The notes: generated by a model from the letters alone, not told the origin. A DNA stretch of 64,000 bases from Actinoplanes regularis (GCF_900188005.1 NZ_FZNR01000011.1:1-64000), one strand, 5' to 3'; shown: positions 8,399 to 16,518, counted from the first letter of the stretch. Numbers and translations: made by a program.

Positions 8399-9792
8399 GC
8401 GGCGACTCCGTAGTCGTCGGCCATGTCGCGGACGGTGTCGTCGTCGCAGTAGGTCAGGCGGACCCGCATCGGGGTCGGGTCGCCTTCCAGGACGACGTAG
8501 CCGATGCCGGGCTGGGTTTGCGGGATGCGGTCGCAGAGGGCGCCGCGGTCGCGCATCCCGTCGCCGAGGACCATGTCGACTTCGGCGGGTTCGGACAGCC
8601 GCAGCCCGATCCGGGTGGGGAATAGGCCGCGTGCTGGGAGGACTTCCTTGCGGGGGTCCTGGATCGCGGCGATGACGTGGACGCCGACGGCGCGGCCCTG
8701 GGTGAGCACGATGCCGAGCGCGGCCTTGATCCGGTCTTTGAGCTGGCGTTCGGTCAGGTAGGCGGTGAGGTTGGCCAGTTCGTCGATGACCAGCACGATC
8801 AGCGGCTCATCGGGGGTCGGCTGGTGCTGGCGGGTCTGGCCCGCGAGGCGGGCGGCGCGTTGCTGGGCGACCTTGGCCGCCTGCTCGATCATGTCGGCCA
8901 TCTCGGCGAAGTCCCGCGAGGCGAAGCGGGCGAACAACGCCCGGCCGATGCCCAGTTCCATGCCACCTTTGGGGTCCAGGCCCCACAGTTCCACCAGCCC
9001 GGCACCCACACCGCCGGTTAGGGCGCGGACGATGGACCAGATGACCGAGCCTTTGCCGGAGCCGGTAGCGCCGACGATCAGGACCTGGGTGCCGAACAGT
9101 CGCAGCCGGTAGAGGTCGCCGTCTTCCTGGACGCCGATCGGCAGGGCGGTGAAGTCCGGCGCGTACGGCACCGGCAGCGGCTCGATGGTGTCTTGCAGAG
9201 TGTCGCCGCGCATGAGGACCAGGAGGACGGTGGCGTAGGTCGGGCCAGGCATGGCCTTGACCTGCCGGACCCCGAACGTGTGCGCCAGCCGCTCCGAAGC
9301 CTTGGCGAAGTCGTCCGGGATCTGGCCGGTCACCATCCGGACCAGGACTTCATCGCGACCAGCCCGGCATCGGACGCGGCGGATCTGGGGAATGATCGTG
9401 CGCTTGTCATAGAAGATCGACAGGTTCGCGGTGACCATCGCGGCCATCCACCGCCGCCGGTAGACCAACCTGCGGATCCGGGCCAGGATCGGCCACCAGC
9501 CGAACCGCAACCACGACAGCCGGTGCGCGAACGCCCAGCCAGTCGCCGCAGCTGCGGTTCCGCCGACCAGCCCGGCGAGGGCCTGCCAGCCGTGAGCGAG
9601 GGAGAGCCAGGTCAGGCCGGTGATCGGGAGGGTGGCGTACCAGTGCCGGACGTAGATGGTGACCAGCCAAGCGAGAGCCTTGACCGCTTCCCAGACGACG
9701 ACCAGCCAGATCGGGAGCTTGATGAATGGGGTGCGGACGTTGAGCGGGGCGACGGGGATGGTTTCGCCCCGGATGATGTTGATCAGGGGCAC
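8395..9792 (-). CDS. FtsK/SpoIIIE-family DNA translocase (TraB-type conjugation protein)
   Basis: The 465-residue protein has two N-terminal membrane segments (~22-45 and ~55-85). A P-loop ATPase follows, with Walker A GATGSGKGS (~243) and Walker B LVIDELANL (~335), then a QDPRKEVLPARGLFPTRIGLRL region typical of FtsK-like motors. In actinomycetes one such protein moves double-stranded element DNA into the recipient. GTG at 9792 is chosen because it lies two bases past the upstream stop; an open frame extends further upstream but overlaps that gene. A gamma-type recognition domain is not obvious at the C-terminus. Confidence 0.87.
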   Translation of the reverse strand: MPLINIIRGETIPVAPLNVRTPFIKLPIWLVVVWEAVKALAWLVTIYVRHWYATLPITGLTWLSLAHGWQALAGLVGGTAAAATGWAFAHRLSWLRFGWWPILARIRRLVYRRRWMAAMVTANLSIFYDKRTIIPQIRRVRCRAGRDEVLVRMVTGQIPDDFAKASERLAHTFGVRQVKAMPGPTYATVLLVLMRGDTLQDTIEPLPVPYAPDFTALPIGVQEDGDLYRLRLFGTQVLIVGATGSGKGSVIWSIVRALTGGVGAGLVELWGLDPKGGMELGIGRALFARFASRDFAEMADMIEQAAKVAQQRAARLAGQTRQHQPTPDEPLIVLVIDELANLTAYLTERQLKDRIKAALGIVLTQGRAVGVHVIAAIQDPRKEVLPARGLFPTRIGLRLSEPAEVDMVLGDGMRDRGALCDRIPQTQPGIGYVVLEGDPTPMRVRLTYCDDDTVRDMADDYGVAA

Positions 9793-9794
9793 GG

Positions 9795-10103
9795 CTACTT
9801 TGCCCCCTCGTCTTTGCGCAGGGGGTTGCGGGTCTTGAGCAGCTGCCGGATGTGGTCGAGCCGTTCGGCGTCGCTGACACAGGGGATCTGCACGGCCCAC
9901 GCGTCGATCCGGCCGACCAGGGCGGCGTACCGGTAGGCGATGTCCCAACCGGCTTCGCCCGGGGTCCGGGGCCGCGAGCTGTCGCAGACGCCGCAGCGGT
10001 CGACGTCGTCGGGCAGCGGCTTGAGCAGCGAACAGCCGGTGCAGGTACGCCATACGGTGTTGTCTCGTGTGGTGACGCGGGCAGCGTCGACTACCTTGGG
10101 CAT
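9795..10103 (-). CDS. Small zinc-ribbon protein of the transfer operon
   Basis: A 102-residue protein with CxxC pairs (CTGC at ~21-24, CGVC at ~37-40) spaced as in a zinc ribbon, then an aromatic helical half and a basic C-terminus. A very good ribosome-binding site (AAGGAGAG at about 10112-10119) precedes ATG 10103. The gene is the first of the tightly packed run zinc ribbon-translocase-SpdB-rep-xis-int. I do not recognise a named family. DNA- or protein-binding support of transfer is the simplest guess. Confidence 0.65.
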   Translation of the reverse strand: MPKVVDAARVTTRDNTVWRTCTGCSLLKPLPDDVDRCGVCDSSRPRTPGEAGWDIAYRYAALVGRIDAWAVQIPCVSDAERLDHIRQLLKTRNPLRKDEGAK

Positions 10104-10201
10104 CGCAGCCCTCTCCTTTGCAGGTGGGTGGTTGAGCGCCCGGGGCGGGGAGAACTTCTTGGCGGTTGTTGGCCCCGCTCCCGGACGCGACTACAAGTTG
10201 G

Positions 10202-10630
10202 TCAGGCAGCCTTCGCACGGCTTGCCTGCGGGGCGGTCATCGCGCCCGCGCGCACCGACCAGGCCAGCCGCGAACGGCACTTGGTGGCGGCGCCCTTGCA
10301 CTTCTGCGAGTCCACGTACGGCGTCAGCGTGACGTCGCTGAACTCCACCATCGGCGGGTAGCCCGGCACCGCCGATGCCGGCGGAACCGGCTGGTGCGGC
10401 GCGACGACCTTGACCTTGAACTCCTTCGACCCGCCGAACTTCCCGGCCTCCGGGTCCAGGTCCAGAACCCGGACCAGCCAGATCCGCTCCCCGGTCTCTT
10501 TGTCGCGCAGCTGGTCATCGCCTTGGCCGCGCTTGTCGAAGTCGGTCGCCGGCTCCACGCCGAGGCAGAGCACACCGTGCGGAGCGACGTAGTCCCACGG
10601 CACCGGGACCTTGATCGAGTTCGGAACCAC
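10202..10630 (-). CDS. Conserved-looking AICE hypothetical protein
   Basis: The GTG at 10630 follows GGAGG with a 5-base gap, which fixes the start and gives 142 residues. The sequence is beta-rich (SIKVPVPWDYVAPHGVLCLGVEP, then WLVRVLDLDPE) with a proline-rich middle and a short basic end containing two Cys. It is the first gene downstream of the operator at 10656-10673 and leads the leftward transfer/replication run. No catalytic motif or membrane segment is seen. Function unknown; context suggests a plasmid-maintenance or transfer accessory role. Confidence 0.65.
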   Translation of the reverse strand: MVPNSIKVPVPWDYVAPHGVLCLGVEPATDFDKRGQGDDQLRDKETGERIWLVRVLDLDPEAGKFGGSKEFKVKVVAPHQPVPPASAVPGYPPMVEFSDVTLTPYVDSQKCKGAATKCRSRLAWSVRAGAMTAPQASRAKAA

Positions 10631-10655
10631 TTGAACCTCCGTCAGAGTGTCAAGT

Positions 10656-10673
10656 CGACAACTTGACTTGTCA
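10656..10673. promoter_or_regulatory. Putative operator of the element's GntR regulator, copy 1
   Basis: CGACAACTTGACTTGTCA, an inverted repeat GACAA-N6-TTGTC, lies 26-43 bp before the 142-residue gene. It matches copy 2 at 12161-12178 at 16 of 18 positions. A further inverted repeat GTCGAG-N5-CTCGAC sits at 10680-10696. Repression by the GntR protein is inferred. Confidence 0.6.
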
Positions 10674-10752
10674 TGTCGGGTCGAGTTTAGCTCGACCGTG
10701 CCCATCGTCAAGGGTGTCGATGGAAAAAATTGATGACCTTGAAGTCGCCGTG

Positions 10753-11289
10753 CTAGTAACCCAACGCATCGGCGGGAACGCTGTCCCACAGACTATTGGC
10801 GCGCTCTCGTTGGACGGCAAACACCGGCTCGGTGAGCCAGGTATCGCCATCTAGCTGAGTGCTAACGATGATCTCGTCGGGACCTGCGGCCCCCGACGGG
10901 TAGTACCTCACGATGCGACCACGCGGAATCAGGTAGTCGATCATCTCGGTTTCCAGGTCTGGAAGCGTTCGCCCTACGAGTCGAATGCCATCCATTGTGA
11001 CCTGTGGCCCACACAGTGCATCGACGACGATGCACTGCAAACCCGCAGGGCCGGCGAAGTAGGCCCTTACAGGGACGTTGTCATGTGGGCGGCTCGGCAG
11101 GCGAAAGTCCCCGCGTCGGGTGTCACCGAAGACGCACCGCACATCCTGAAAACTCGCGGAATATCCGACCATCGCCGTAGCGGCCTCGTCCGGGCTCATG
11201 CCGAATCGCAGCGGCCCGACGTGGGTGGGCCGAACGTCGCCCCAACGCTGGCGCTCCTCGTCGGCCAAAGCCCTTCCGATGCCAGCCAT
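10753..11289 (-). CDS. Hypothetical protein, soluble
   Basis: The ATG at 11289 (preceded by GGAAGGG, 3 bases away) is preferred to an ATG at 11319 that has no ribosome-binding site, and gives 178 residues. No signal peptide or membrane segment is visible. A GPLRFGMSPDEAATAM motif near residue 25 recalls the GPLKLRMPLDEAL motif of the chromosomal lipoprotein at 1643-2281, hinting at a shared fold seen in many actinobacterial orphan proteins. It lies between the GntR gene and the transfer operon, in the same direction. I do not recognise a named family. Confidence 0.6.
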   Translation of the reverse strand: MAGIGRALADEERQRWGDVRPTHVGPLRFGMSPDEAATAMVGYSASFQDVRCVFGDTRRGDFRLPSRPHDNVPVRAYFAGPAGLQCIVVDALCGPQVTMDGIRLVGRTLPDLETEMIDYLIPRGRIVRYYPSGAAGPDEIIVSTQLDGDTWLTEPVFAVQRERANSLWDSVPADALGY

Positions 11290-11405
11290 CAGCCCTTCCG
11301 GTCGTGTTGATGTCGACATGCATTTTGGGAGCGTTTAAGAAACCTAGGGCTGCCGCAGTGGCCGCCGGGTACTCCCGGATTCAAGCAACAAGGATTCGCC
11401 GCGGG

Positions 11406-12134
11406 CTAGGGGAGCGGGAACGAGCTTTCGATCTCGTGCCGGTTCGCCGGGACCACCGCGTCTACGGCGAACTGTGGGGCGCCGGTCCGGTCGAAGACCG
11501 TGACCAGCAGGGTCAGCACCGCATCTCGGTCGGTGATCTTCAGAAGATCGGCTTCCTCAGCGGTTGGCAGCCGTGCTGAAATCCGTTCGGCGGCATGATC
11601 GAAGATGATCTTCTTGCGTTCGGCCAGGTGGCGCAGCACTCCATCCGGCAGCGCGACTTTCCGCCCGATGTCAGTGCCGGCGGACAGCTCTACCGGCACG
11701 TAGACCTCACTGAGCTCGACCGGACCGATGTCGGAGTCCACGAGGCGCCGGCGCAGGATCACCGGAGTATCCGAATCCAGATCCAGCGCGGCCGCAGCCC
11801 GGTTCGGAACCATGACCGCGCCCACCCGCAGCAAGGTCACATCGGCGTTCTCACCCCGGTCGAGTAGCTCCAGGGCGCGATCGGCGGACTGATGCGCGGA
11901 AGGGGAAGGCCGGCCTTTGACGTAGCGGCCCTTGCCCTGCTGCGACTCGATCCACCCGTCCTGCTGCAAGATGCCCAGCGCACGGACCACGGTCGGCCGC
12001 GACGTGTCGAACTCCGCCGTCAACTGCGTCTCGCTGGGGATCGCGGTTCCGGGCGCGTAGGTCCCGTCCTCAATGCGCTGCTGTACAGCGTTGACGACAA
12101 CCGCGTACTTCGGCGGCGGCACGTTGATAGCCAT
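11406..12134 (-). CDS. GntR-family regulator with UTRA domain (KorSA-like)
   Basis: Starting at MAINVPPPKY (12134) the protein has 242 residues. A winged helix (~10-75: QRIEDGTYAPGTAIPSETQL, TSRPTVVRALGILQQDGW) is followed by a UTRA ligand domain (~95-235, VILRRRLVDSD, LSEVYVP). In pSAM2 a GntR protein, KorSA, represses the excision/replication activator. Its position and the shared operator in front of its own gene and of the transfer run suggest the same job here. The 18-bp operator copy lies 27-44 bp upstream of its start, consistent with autoregulation. Confidence 0.85.
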   Translation of the reverse strand: MAINVPPPKYAVVVNAVQQRIEDGTYAPGTAIPSETQLTAEFDTSRPTVVRALGILQQDGWIESQQGKGRYVKGRPSPSAHQSADRALELLDRGENADVTLLRVGAVMVPNRAAAALDLDSDTPVILRRRLVDSDIGPVELSEVYVPVELSAGTDIGRKVALPDGVLRHLAERKKIIFDHAAERISARLPTAEEADLLKITDRDAVLTLLVTVFDRTGAPQFAVDAVVPANRHEIESSFPLP

Positions 12135-12160
12135 CCGAACACTCCGCCCGATCAATGAGA

Positions 12161-12178
12161 CGACAACCCGACTTGTCA
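12161..12178. promoter_or_regulatory. Putative operator of the GntR regulator, copy 2
   Basis: CGACAACCCGACTTGTCA, inverted repeat GACAA-N6-TTGTC, stands just upstream of the GntR gene and repeats the site at 10656-10673 with two central differences. Confidence 0.6.
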
Positions 12179-12316
12179 ACACGATAAAGCAAGGACGTCG
12201 CGCAGGGAACAGCAGCGGCCGACGTCTACCCGACCAGGGCAGCCTTGTGTGGAAAGCAGGCCGAGCAGAGATAGGTCATTACGTGGGCCCGCGTCGACTC
12301 AAGATTGCCATCATGG

Positions 12317-12613
12317 TCACGGCTTGATCCGGCGCAGGTCCGAGCGCGCGACCCAGCTCTGGACCGCTTGGATCTGCTGCTGGCGTTGCTCGACGAGACC
12401 GGCGAGCTGGTGGAGGTCGGTAGCCACCAGCGGAGGCTCACCCAGCCGATCGTGGACGGCGTAGAAACAGCCCTCCGGCACCTCGGCGTAACGCACCCAT
12501 CGCTTGCGAGGCGTGTGCAGGATCTGCCAGCCCGGGAAGCGGCCCTCCACGGCCAGCTGTGCCAGCAGTTGTTCGCGTAGCTCGTGTCCGTCCGGCCACG
12601 GTTCATCGGTCAT
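12317..12613 (-). CDS. Small hypothetical protein of the element
   Basis: A 98-residue acidic protein (MTDEPWPDGHELREQLLAQL) with an aromatic middle (GWQILHTPRKRWVRYAEVPEG) and a heptad-like Leu/Gln-rich helix (VEQRQQQIQAVQSW) near the end. An ATG at 12622 three codons upstream is possible. It lies in the same leftward series as the small genes at 12634-13477, separated from the GntR gene by ~180 bp. That gap holds the GntR operator and nothing else I can recognise. No known family. Confidence 0.55.
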   Translation of the reverse strand: MTDEPWPDGHELREQLLAQLAVEGRFPGWQILHTPRKRWVRYAEVPEGCFYAVHDRLGEPPLVATDLHQLAGLVEQRQQQIQAVQSWVARSDLRRIKP

Positions 12614-12633
12614 CGTGTCCACTGCGGCGAACC

Positions 12634-12933
12634 TCAGCGGTCGCCCAGGAAATCGGCGGACGTTGAGCTCTGACCGTCACACCGACCGCTCGCGGCGAGA
12701 ATCTGGCCGATGGCCTCAACACGGGTGAACTCACCCAGCGGCGTTCCCAGGGTCAGCGGCCCTGTCCGCAGGTAGGCCCGCCAGGTGTCGTTCCTGCCGT
12801 GGATCCAACCCAGAAACGTGCCCTCGTACGACACGGCAACCCCACCGAGCGACGTCCGCGACAGAGCGACACCGGAAGGAATCTCCGCAGAAGCCGGGAT
12901 CTCATCGCGCCGTGACTGCTTCACGCCACCCAC
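12634..12933 (-). CDS. Small hypothetical protein of the element
   Basis: A 99-residue protein read from a GTG at 12933. It contains an SYEGTFLGWIHGRNDTWRAY segment followed by a PLGEFTRVEAIGQILAASG helix, as in small actinobacterial proteins that modify or bind nucleic acid, but no defined family is recognised. The start overlaps the end of the upstream gene by 13 bases, suggesting translational coupling. No signal peptide or membrane segment. Existence is supported by coupling and by high third-position GC; function unknown. Confidence 0.5.
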   Translation of the reverse strand: MGGVKQSRRDEIPASAEIPSGVALSRTSLGGVAVSYEGTFLGWIHGRNDTWRAYLRTGPLTLGTPLGEFTRVEAIGQILAASGRCDGQSSTSADFLGDR

Positions 12934-13304
12934 CGCCCCGTCTGGACAGACCCACCACCAGCCCGATACTCCTGCGCCGGCGTAAGGTTCCCGGCCCGGC
13001 CAACCTGCGGCACCGCCCGAGTCGCCGCCGCCCAGCCGGGCACTTCCGGCCGCGGCCGGTTACGGATCGCGACCAGGGCCAACTCCAGACACGGCCACGG
13101 CAGACCGCACATGCAACGGGTACGACGGAACAACTTCCGCTTCGCTTTCCTGTGCTGCATCTCGACTCCAAGCCGAACGGTGAACAGGGCGGCCACCACG
13201 CGGTCAGCGGGAAAGACACCAGCGACCTGCAGTGGCAGGAGAACGATTCGTCGAAGAGCGGCATGGCCGGCCGCGCGGCACATCGCGGCGAGCAGCCGGA
13301 CCAC
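12921..13304 (-). CDS. Small hypothetical protein of the element, basic
   Basis: Read from a GTG at 13304, the 127-residue product has an Ala/Arg/Leu-rich first half that could include a weak hydrophobic stretch (LLPLQVAGVFPADRVVAALFTV). A KAKRKLFRRTRCMCG basic/Cys segment follows. An overlapping frame on the same strand (12902-13309) is Arg/Ser-rich and was judged a shadow. The gene overlaps the next one downstream by 13 bases. The ribosome-binding site is weak and the family unknown, so confidence is moderate. Confidence 0.42.
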   Translation of the reverse strand: MVRLLAAMCRAAGHAALRRIVLLPLQVAGVFPADRVVAALFTVRLGVEMQHRKAKRKLFRRTRCMCGLPWPCLELALVAIRNRPRPEVPGWAAATRAVPQVGRAGNLTPAQEYRAGGGSVQTGRWVA

Positions 13305-13318
13305 GCCAAGGCTCTCGA

Positions 13319-13477
13319 TCAGGCGGTCCGGCGCGACCGTCGTCTCGGCGAGCAGTCAGGGCAGGCCCGCCGCACCAACCGCACAACGCTCTCGCTGACC
13401 CGCACCAATCGACGCTGCGACGCCAGCCGCCAGCCGCGTCCTTCGCAGGACCGGCACACCCCCGAGGAATTTGCCAT
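13319..13477 (-). CDS. Possible small zinc-finger protein
   Basis: A 52-residue, strongly basic frame with two Cys pairs, CRSCEGRG (~8-15) and CPDC (~41-44), separated by an Arg-rich helix. This pattern resembles DnaJ-type or AICE-borne small zinc fingers. It stands at the head of the leftward small-gene series. The ribosome-binding site is weak and the frame short, so it may be spurious. Confidence 0.38.
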   Translation of the reverse strand: MANSSGVCRSCEGRGWRLASQRRLVRVSESVVRLVRRACPDCSPRRRSRRTA

Positions 13478-13544
13478 GTGCTGATCGTGGTCGCACGCCG
13501 ACGCCCAACCCATCACACGCGGTAGTCCATCAAGGAGTAACTTT

Positions 13545-13594
13545 TATCCGGCAACCGGATACCGGGCCGCAGGCCGCTATCCGGAATGCGGATA
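13545..13594. promoter_or_regulatory. Twin palindromic operators in front of the XRE-type regulator gene
   Basis: TATCCGGCAACCGGATA (13545-13561, perfect 7-bp arms) and TATCCGGAATGCGGATA (13578-13594, 6-bp arms) have centres 33 bp apart, about three helical turns. They precede the start codon at 13628. They are the likely binding sites of the regulator itself or of a sister protein. Confidence 0.65.
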
Positions 13595-13627
13595 CGCCGG
13601 GAGCGACCACGGGAGGCGCCCTTGAGC

Positions 13628-14551
13628 ATGCGCGCAGCGACGACGTTCTCTGTACCGGAGCACCTGTGGGACACCGACGGGATGCTCGACGCCCTGGCCG
13701 CGCGCGACATCGCTCAGGTGTTTCGCCTGGTCCAGCGCGAGACCCGGGTCAGCCAAACCCACCTGGGCGTCGCTACCGGCCTGAGCCAGGCCCAGGTCAG
13801 CGAGATCATCGGCGGAGGCCGCCGGGTCAGCAGCATCGATGTCCTGACCAGGATCTCCACCGGTCTTTGCATGCCCAGCGAGGCCCGCGTGGTGCTCCTG
13901 CTCGGCGACCGCAGCCACGGCATCGCACCGACTACGACCCCATCCGGCGACGTGATAGCCGCCCAAACCGCGCCGTACGCCCAAGCCCTAGCCGAAGAAG
14001 CCCTGGTCGAGCGGTATGCCGACGTGGAGGCGGTCTATCCCAGCCGCTCGGAGTTCACCTCCAAGATGCCGCCGCACGCCCTGTTCGACTGCGCCACCGA
14101 CATCCGCGCCGTCGGACTATCCCTCAACCTGATATGCCAGCAGTACGCCGACAGCCAACTCGCCCAGCTCGTCGAGAACGGTGCCCGCCTCCGCCTGCTC
14201 TTCCTCGACCCCGCCGGCGCCGCGATGCGCCAACGCGAGATCGAGGAGGACATGACCGCGGGCACCCTCGGCGCCCTGACCACGCTCAACCTGCAAGGCG
14301 TGCTCCGCGTCCGCGACCGGCTCCCCGCCGACATCCGAGACCGCATCGAGGTAGCCACCTACGACCAGACCATCCGTGTCAACATCACCCTGATCAACAA
14401 CTCGCTCTGCATCGCGCAGCAGTACCTACCCCACGCCCGAGGCGTCGAGTCCCCGACCATGGTGATCAAGAAGCGGCGGCCGGCCACCGGGCTGTACCAC
14501 GTCTTCGAACGCACCTTCGACGAACTTTGGAGCGGTGGCCACCCCCGATGA
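13628..14551 (+). CDS. XRE-type HTH regulator with C-terminal DUF5919-like domain
   Basis: The 307-residue protein has a helix-turn-helix near residues 35-80 (VSQTHLGVATGLSQAQVSEII). A ~160-residue C-terminal domain (from FDCATDIRAVGLSLNLICQQYAD) resembles the PLD-like domain that often follows such HTHs in actinobacteria; that name (DUF5919) is from memory. ATG 13628 has GGGAGG 11 bases upstream; TTG 13622 is a closer-spaced alternative. Its stop overlaps the next ATG (ATGA), so it forms an operon with the inositol-monophosphatase-family gene. Twin palindromes upstream suggest autoregulation. Confidence 0.75.
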   Translation: MRAATTFSVPEHLWDTDGMLDALAARDIAQVFRLVQRETRVSQTHLGVATGLSQAQVSEIIGGGRRVSSIDVLTRISTGLCMPSEARVVLLLGDRSHGIAPTTTPSGDVIAAQTAPYAQALAEEALVERYADVEAVYPSRSEFTSKMPPHALFDCATDIRAVGLSLNLICQQYADSQLAQLVENGARLRLLFLDPAGAAMRQREIEEDMTAGTLGALTTLNLQGVLRVRDRLPADIRDRIEVATYDQTIRVNITLINNSLCIAQQYLPHARGVESPTMVIKKRRPATGLYHVFERTFDELWSGGHPR

Positions 14552-15375
14552 CCGACTACACCGACCTACTCCCCATCGCCCACCAGGCCGTCGACCTCGC
14601 CCAAGGCATCATGCGCACCATGCAACCCGGTGTCCTGACCGCCAAGGGCGACCGCGACATGGCCTCCGAAGTCGACTACGCCATCGAAGAACAGGTTCGG
14701 GCGTTTCTTGCTGAGCAGACCCCGGCCATTGGCCTTCTCGGCGAGGAGAACGGCACCACCGGCGCCGACTACGGCCTAACCTGGGCGCTCGATCCTGTCG
14801 ACGGCACCGTCAACTTCGTTCACGGCTCACCACTCTGCGCAATCTCTCTCGGCCTCATCACCGAAAATCGGTCCGTACTCGGCGTCATCGACCTGCCCTT
14901 CCTCGGAACCCGCTACAGCGCGGCCGAGGGTAACGGCGCTCACGCCAACGGCCAGGCCATCAGCGTCAGTGCGACAAACCGAATCGGCGAAGCCGTCGTA
15001 GCCATCGGCGACTACGCGGTAGGCGAGGGCTCTGAGGAAAAGAACCGGGACAGATTCGACCTGACCCAGCGACTCGCCACCAGCATGCAGCGCATTCGCA
15101 TGCACGGCTCAGCCGCTATCGACCTCGTGTGGCTCGCCGATGGAAGAATCGACGCAGTAGTCATGCTTGCCAACAAACCGTGGGACACCGCAGCTGGCGT
15201 GATCATCGCCCGTGAAGCCGGCGCGGTGGTCACCGACCGAGACGGATCACCCCATACCGTCGAATCGAGCGCAACCATCGCGGCCAACGCCAATCTGCTC
15301 CCGGGATTCTTTGACCTCATCAGCGACCCATCCACCGGGAAGTCGCTCTCGGGGACCCGCGCTTCAACGCTCTGA
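14548..15375 (+). CDS. Inositol monophosphatase family protein
   Basis: The 275-residue protein has the full metal-dependent phosphatase signature: GEEN (65-68), DPVDGTVNF (82-90) and WDTAAGVIIAREAGA (~213-227). All three metal-ligand blocks are intact, so it should be active on a small phosphate ester such as an inositol phosphate, a sugar phosphate or PAP. Substrate cannot be told from sequence. Translation is coupled to the upstream HTH regulator by an ATGA overlap. It is not a normal backbone gene of AICEs, so it is cargo; the pair looks like a self-contained regulated module. Confidence 0.85.
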   Translation: MTDYTDLLPIAHQAVDLAQGIMRTMQPGVLTAKGDRDMASEVDYAIEEQVRAFLAEQTPAIGLLGEENGTTGADYGLTWALDPVDGTVNFVHGSPLCAISLGLITENRSVLGVIDLPFLGTRYSAAEGNGAHANGQAISVSATNRIGEAVVAIGDYAVGEGSEEKNRDRFDLTQRLATSMQRIRMHGSAAIDLVWLADGRIDAVVMLANKPWDTAAGVIIAREAGAVVTDRDGSPHTVESSATIAANANLLPGFFDLISDPSTGKSLSGTRASTL

Positions 15376-15431
15376 CCGAGACGGCGGTCGAAGGCCGGGA
15401 TGGCGGAGTGGCGGTCCGGGAGTCCTTGCCC

Positions 15432-15833
15432 TCAGAGATCTGGTTCGTCGAGGTCTTCGATCGGAAGCCCGAGATACTGGAATAGGCGCGCCTGGATTTC
15501 TTCCAAACGGTCACCAGGAAGAACGCCGAGCCGGTCCTCTAGATCCGACTTCAAGAGAGGTTGGACAGCTAGCACCCGCACCCAACACTTCTTCGGAAGT
15601 CCGCCCTCTCCTGCCGAGATCTTGACGCAGTAACCTGTCTTCAGAGAAGTCGAGGACGAAACCGGCGCGACCAAAACCGTACGCCACCCGGCGAAACTAT
15701 TCGTATTCGGACCGCTCAGAACAACAACCGGACGCCTTTCGTCGTGCACCTGTCGCTCGTCGTTCGGGGGTAACGTGATGGCAGAATCCTTCACGAGGTA
15801 TACCCCGCCGTGAATGACCGGGTTACTGATCAT
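15432..15833 (-). CDS. MazF/PemK-like toxin
   Basis: The 133-residue protein begins with GGVYLVKDSA, then RRPVVVLSGPNTN, VLVAPVSSS and GLPKKCWVRVLAVQPLLKSDL, ending in a helix LEEIQARLFQYLGL. That is the order of beta strands and helix in MazF/PemK endoribonucleases, though divergent. The gene starts 11 bases inside the upstream Panacea-domain gene, a typical toxin-antitoxin arrangement. Such toxins cleave mRNA. Base composition is visibly more AT-rich than the element backbone, suggesting separate acquisition. The assignment rests on motifs and pairing. Confidence 0.72.
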   Translation of the reverse strand: MISNPVIHGGVYLVKDSAITLPPNDERQVHDERRPVVVLSGPNTNSFAGWRTVLVAPVSSSTSLKTGYCVKISAGEGGLPKKCWVRVLAVQPLLKSDLEDRLGVLPGDRLEEIQARLFQYLGLPIEDLDEPDL

Positions 15834-16467
15834 CTCGTAGAAGCGCTCCCGTTGCCCTGCGACGGGCTTCAGCTAGTTCGTCCATCTCCCGCTCGATCTC
15901 CACGAATACGCCAGGGTCGGTTTCCTGCTCCGGCAGACGCCGCAGAACCGCGGACATCCTGGTAACGAGTCCACCTAGCTTCGGGCGGGGACGGGCTAAT
16001 GACAAGTCTAGTACGACGCCTTGACCACGCTCTTGCGCATCAATCATAGGCGGTGTCTGATAGCTTAAATCCTTGAGGCTAGTGGCGGCGAGGCTGCCGA
16101 ACTCCGCCACTACGCGTTCAAGAATAGCCATTTCGGGGGCTGGCATATCGAGCCCAGATACATCCCCGACAAGGCGGATCTGGTATCCAATGAAGTAGGG
16201 GTCCTTCCGGACAACACGCTTCTCAGTAAGCTCATTCTCCAAGTACTGAAGAGTGTTGTTGAAAGGCCCGTGGTTGAGCCACCGCCATTCGATACCAGAG
16301 ACTGGGTCGTCTCCGGCTCGCACCGCCGCGAGGTCGGCCAGATAAAGCAGCTTAGCGATCTTCAGCCGAGTGATGATGTAACCGCGTTCGCGGGCAAGCC
16401 TAAGCACCGCCAAGTACGCGGCCGCCGTGCGGTCGCGGGCGGACGAAAAAGCCTGCGAGTCTACCAT
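15823..16467 (-). CDS. Panacea-domain (DUF4065/SocA-like) antitoxin
   Basis: From MVDSQAF (16467) the protein has 214 residues. The core ITRLKIAKLLYLADL ... VSGIEWRWLNHGPFN ... LENELTE (~30-80) matches the Panacea (DUF4065) domain, known as a widely shared antitoxin module that neutralises unrelated toxins. The C-terminal half (RRLPEQE..., EREMDELAEARRRA) is helical and probably holds the toxin. A GTG at 16512 would add 15 residues. The end overlaps the MazF-like toxin start. A LexA-like palindrome lies ~52 bp upstream of the chosen start. Confidence 0.75.
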   Translation of the reverse strand: MVDSQAFSSARDRTAAAYLAVLRLARERGYIITRLKIAKLLYLADLAAVRAGDDPVSGIEWRWLNHGPFNNTLQYLENELTEKRVVRKDPYFIGYQIRLVGDVSGLDMPAPEMAILERVVAEFGSLAATSLKDLSYQTPPMIDAQERGQGVVLDLSLARPRPKLGGLVTRMSAVLRRLPEQETDPGVFVEIEREMDELAEARRRATGALLRDDQ

Positions 16468-16518
16468 CTCTGCGAACTCTACCTTCCCTGCAGCTGCAGG
16501 TGCAGCTGACACTCATGA

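Noticed and set aside
12902..13309. Second minus-strand frame in the small-gene region of the element
   Set aside because: Arg/Ser/Cys-rich composition with no coding pattern; it overlaps the better frame 12921-13304.
13484..14550. Long plus-strand frame upstream of the phosphatase
   Set aside because: It is a shadow of the XRE regulator; the phosphatase begins at ATG 14548, and the upstream part is Arg/Pro-rich noise.
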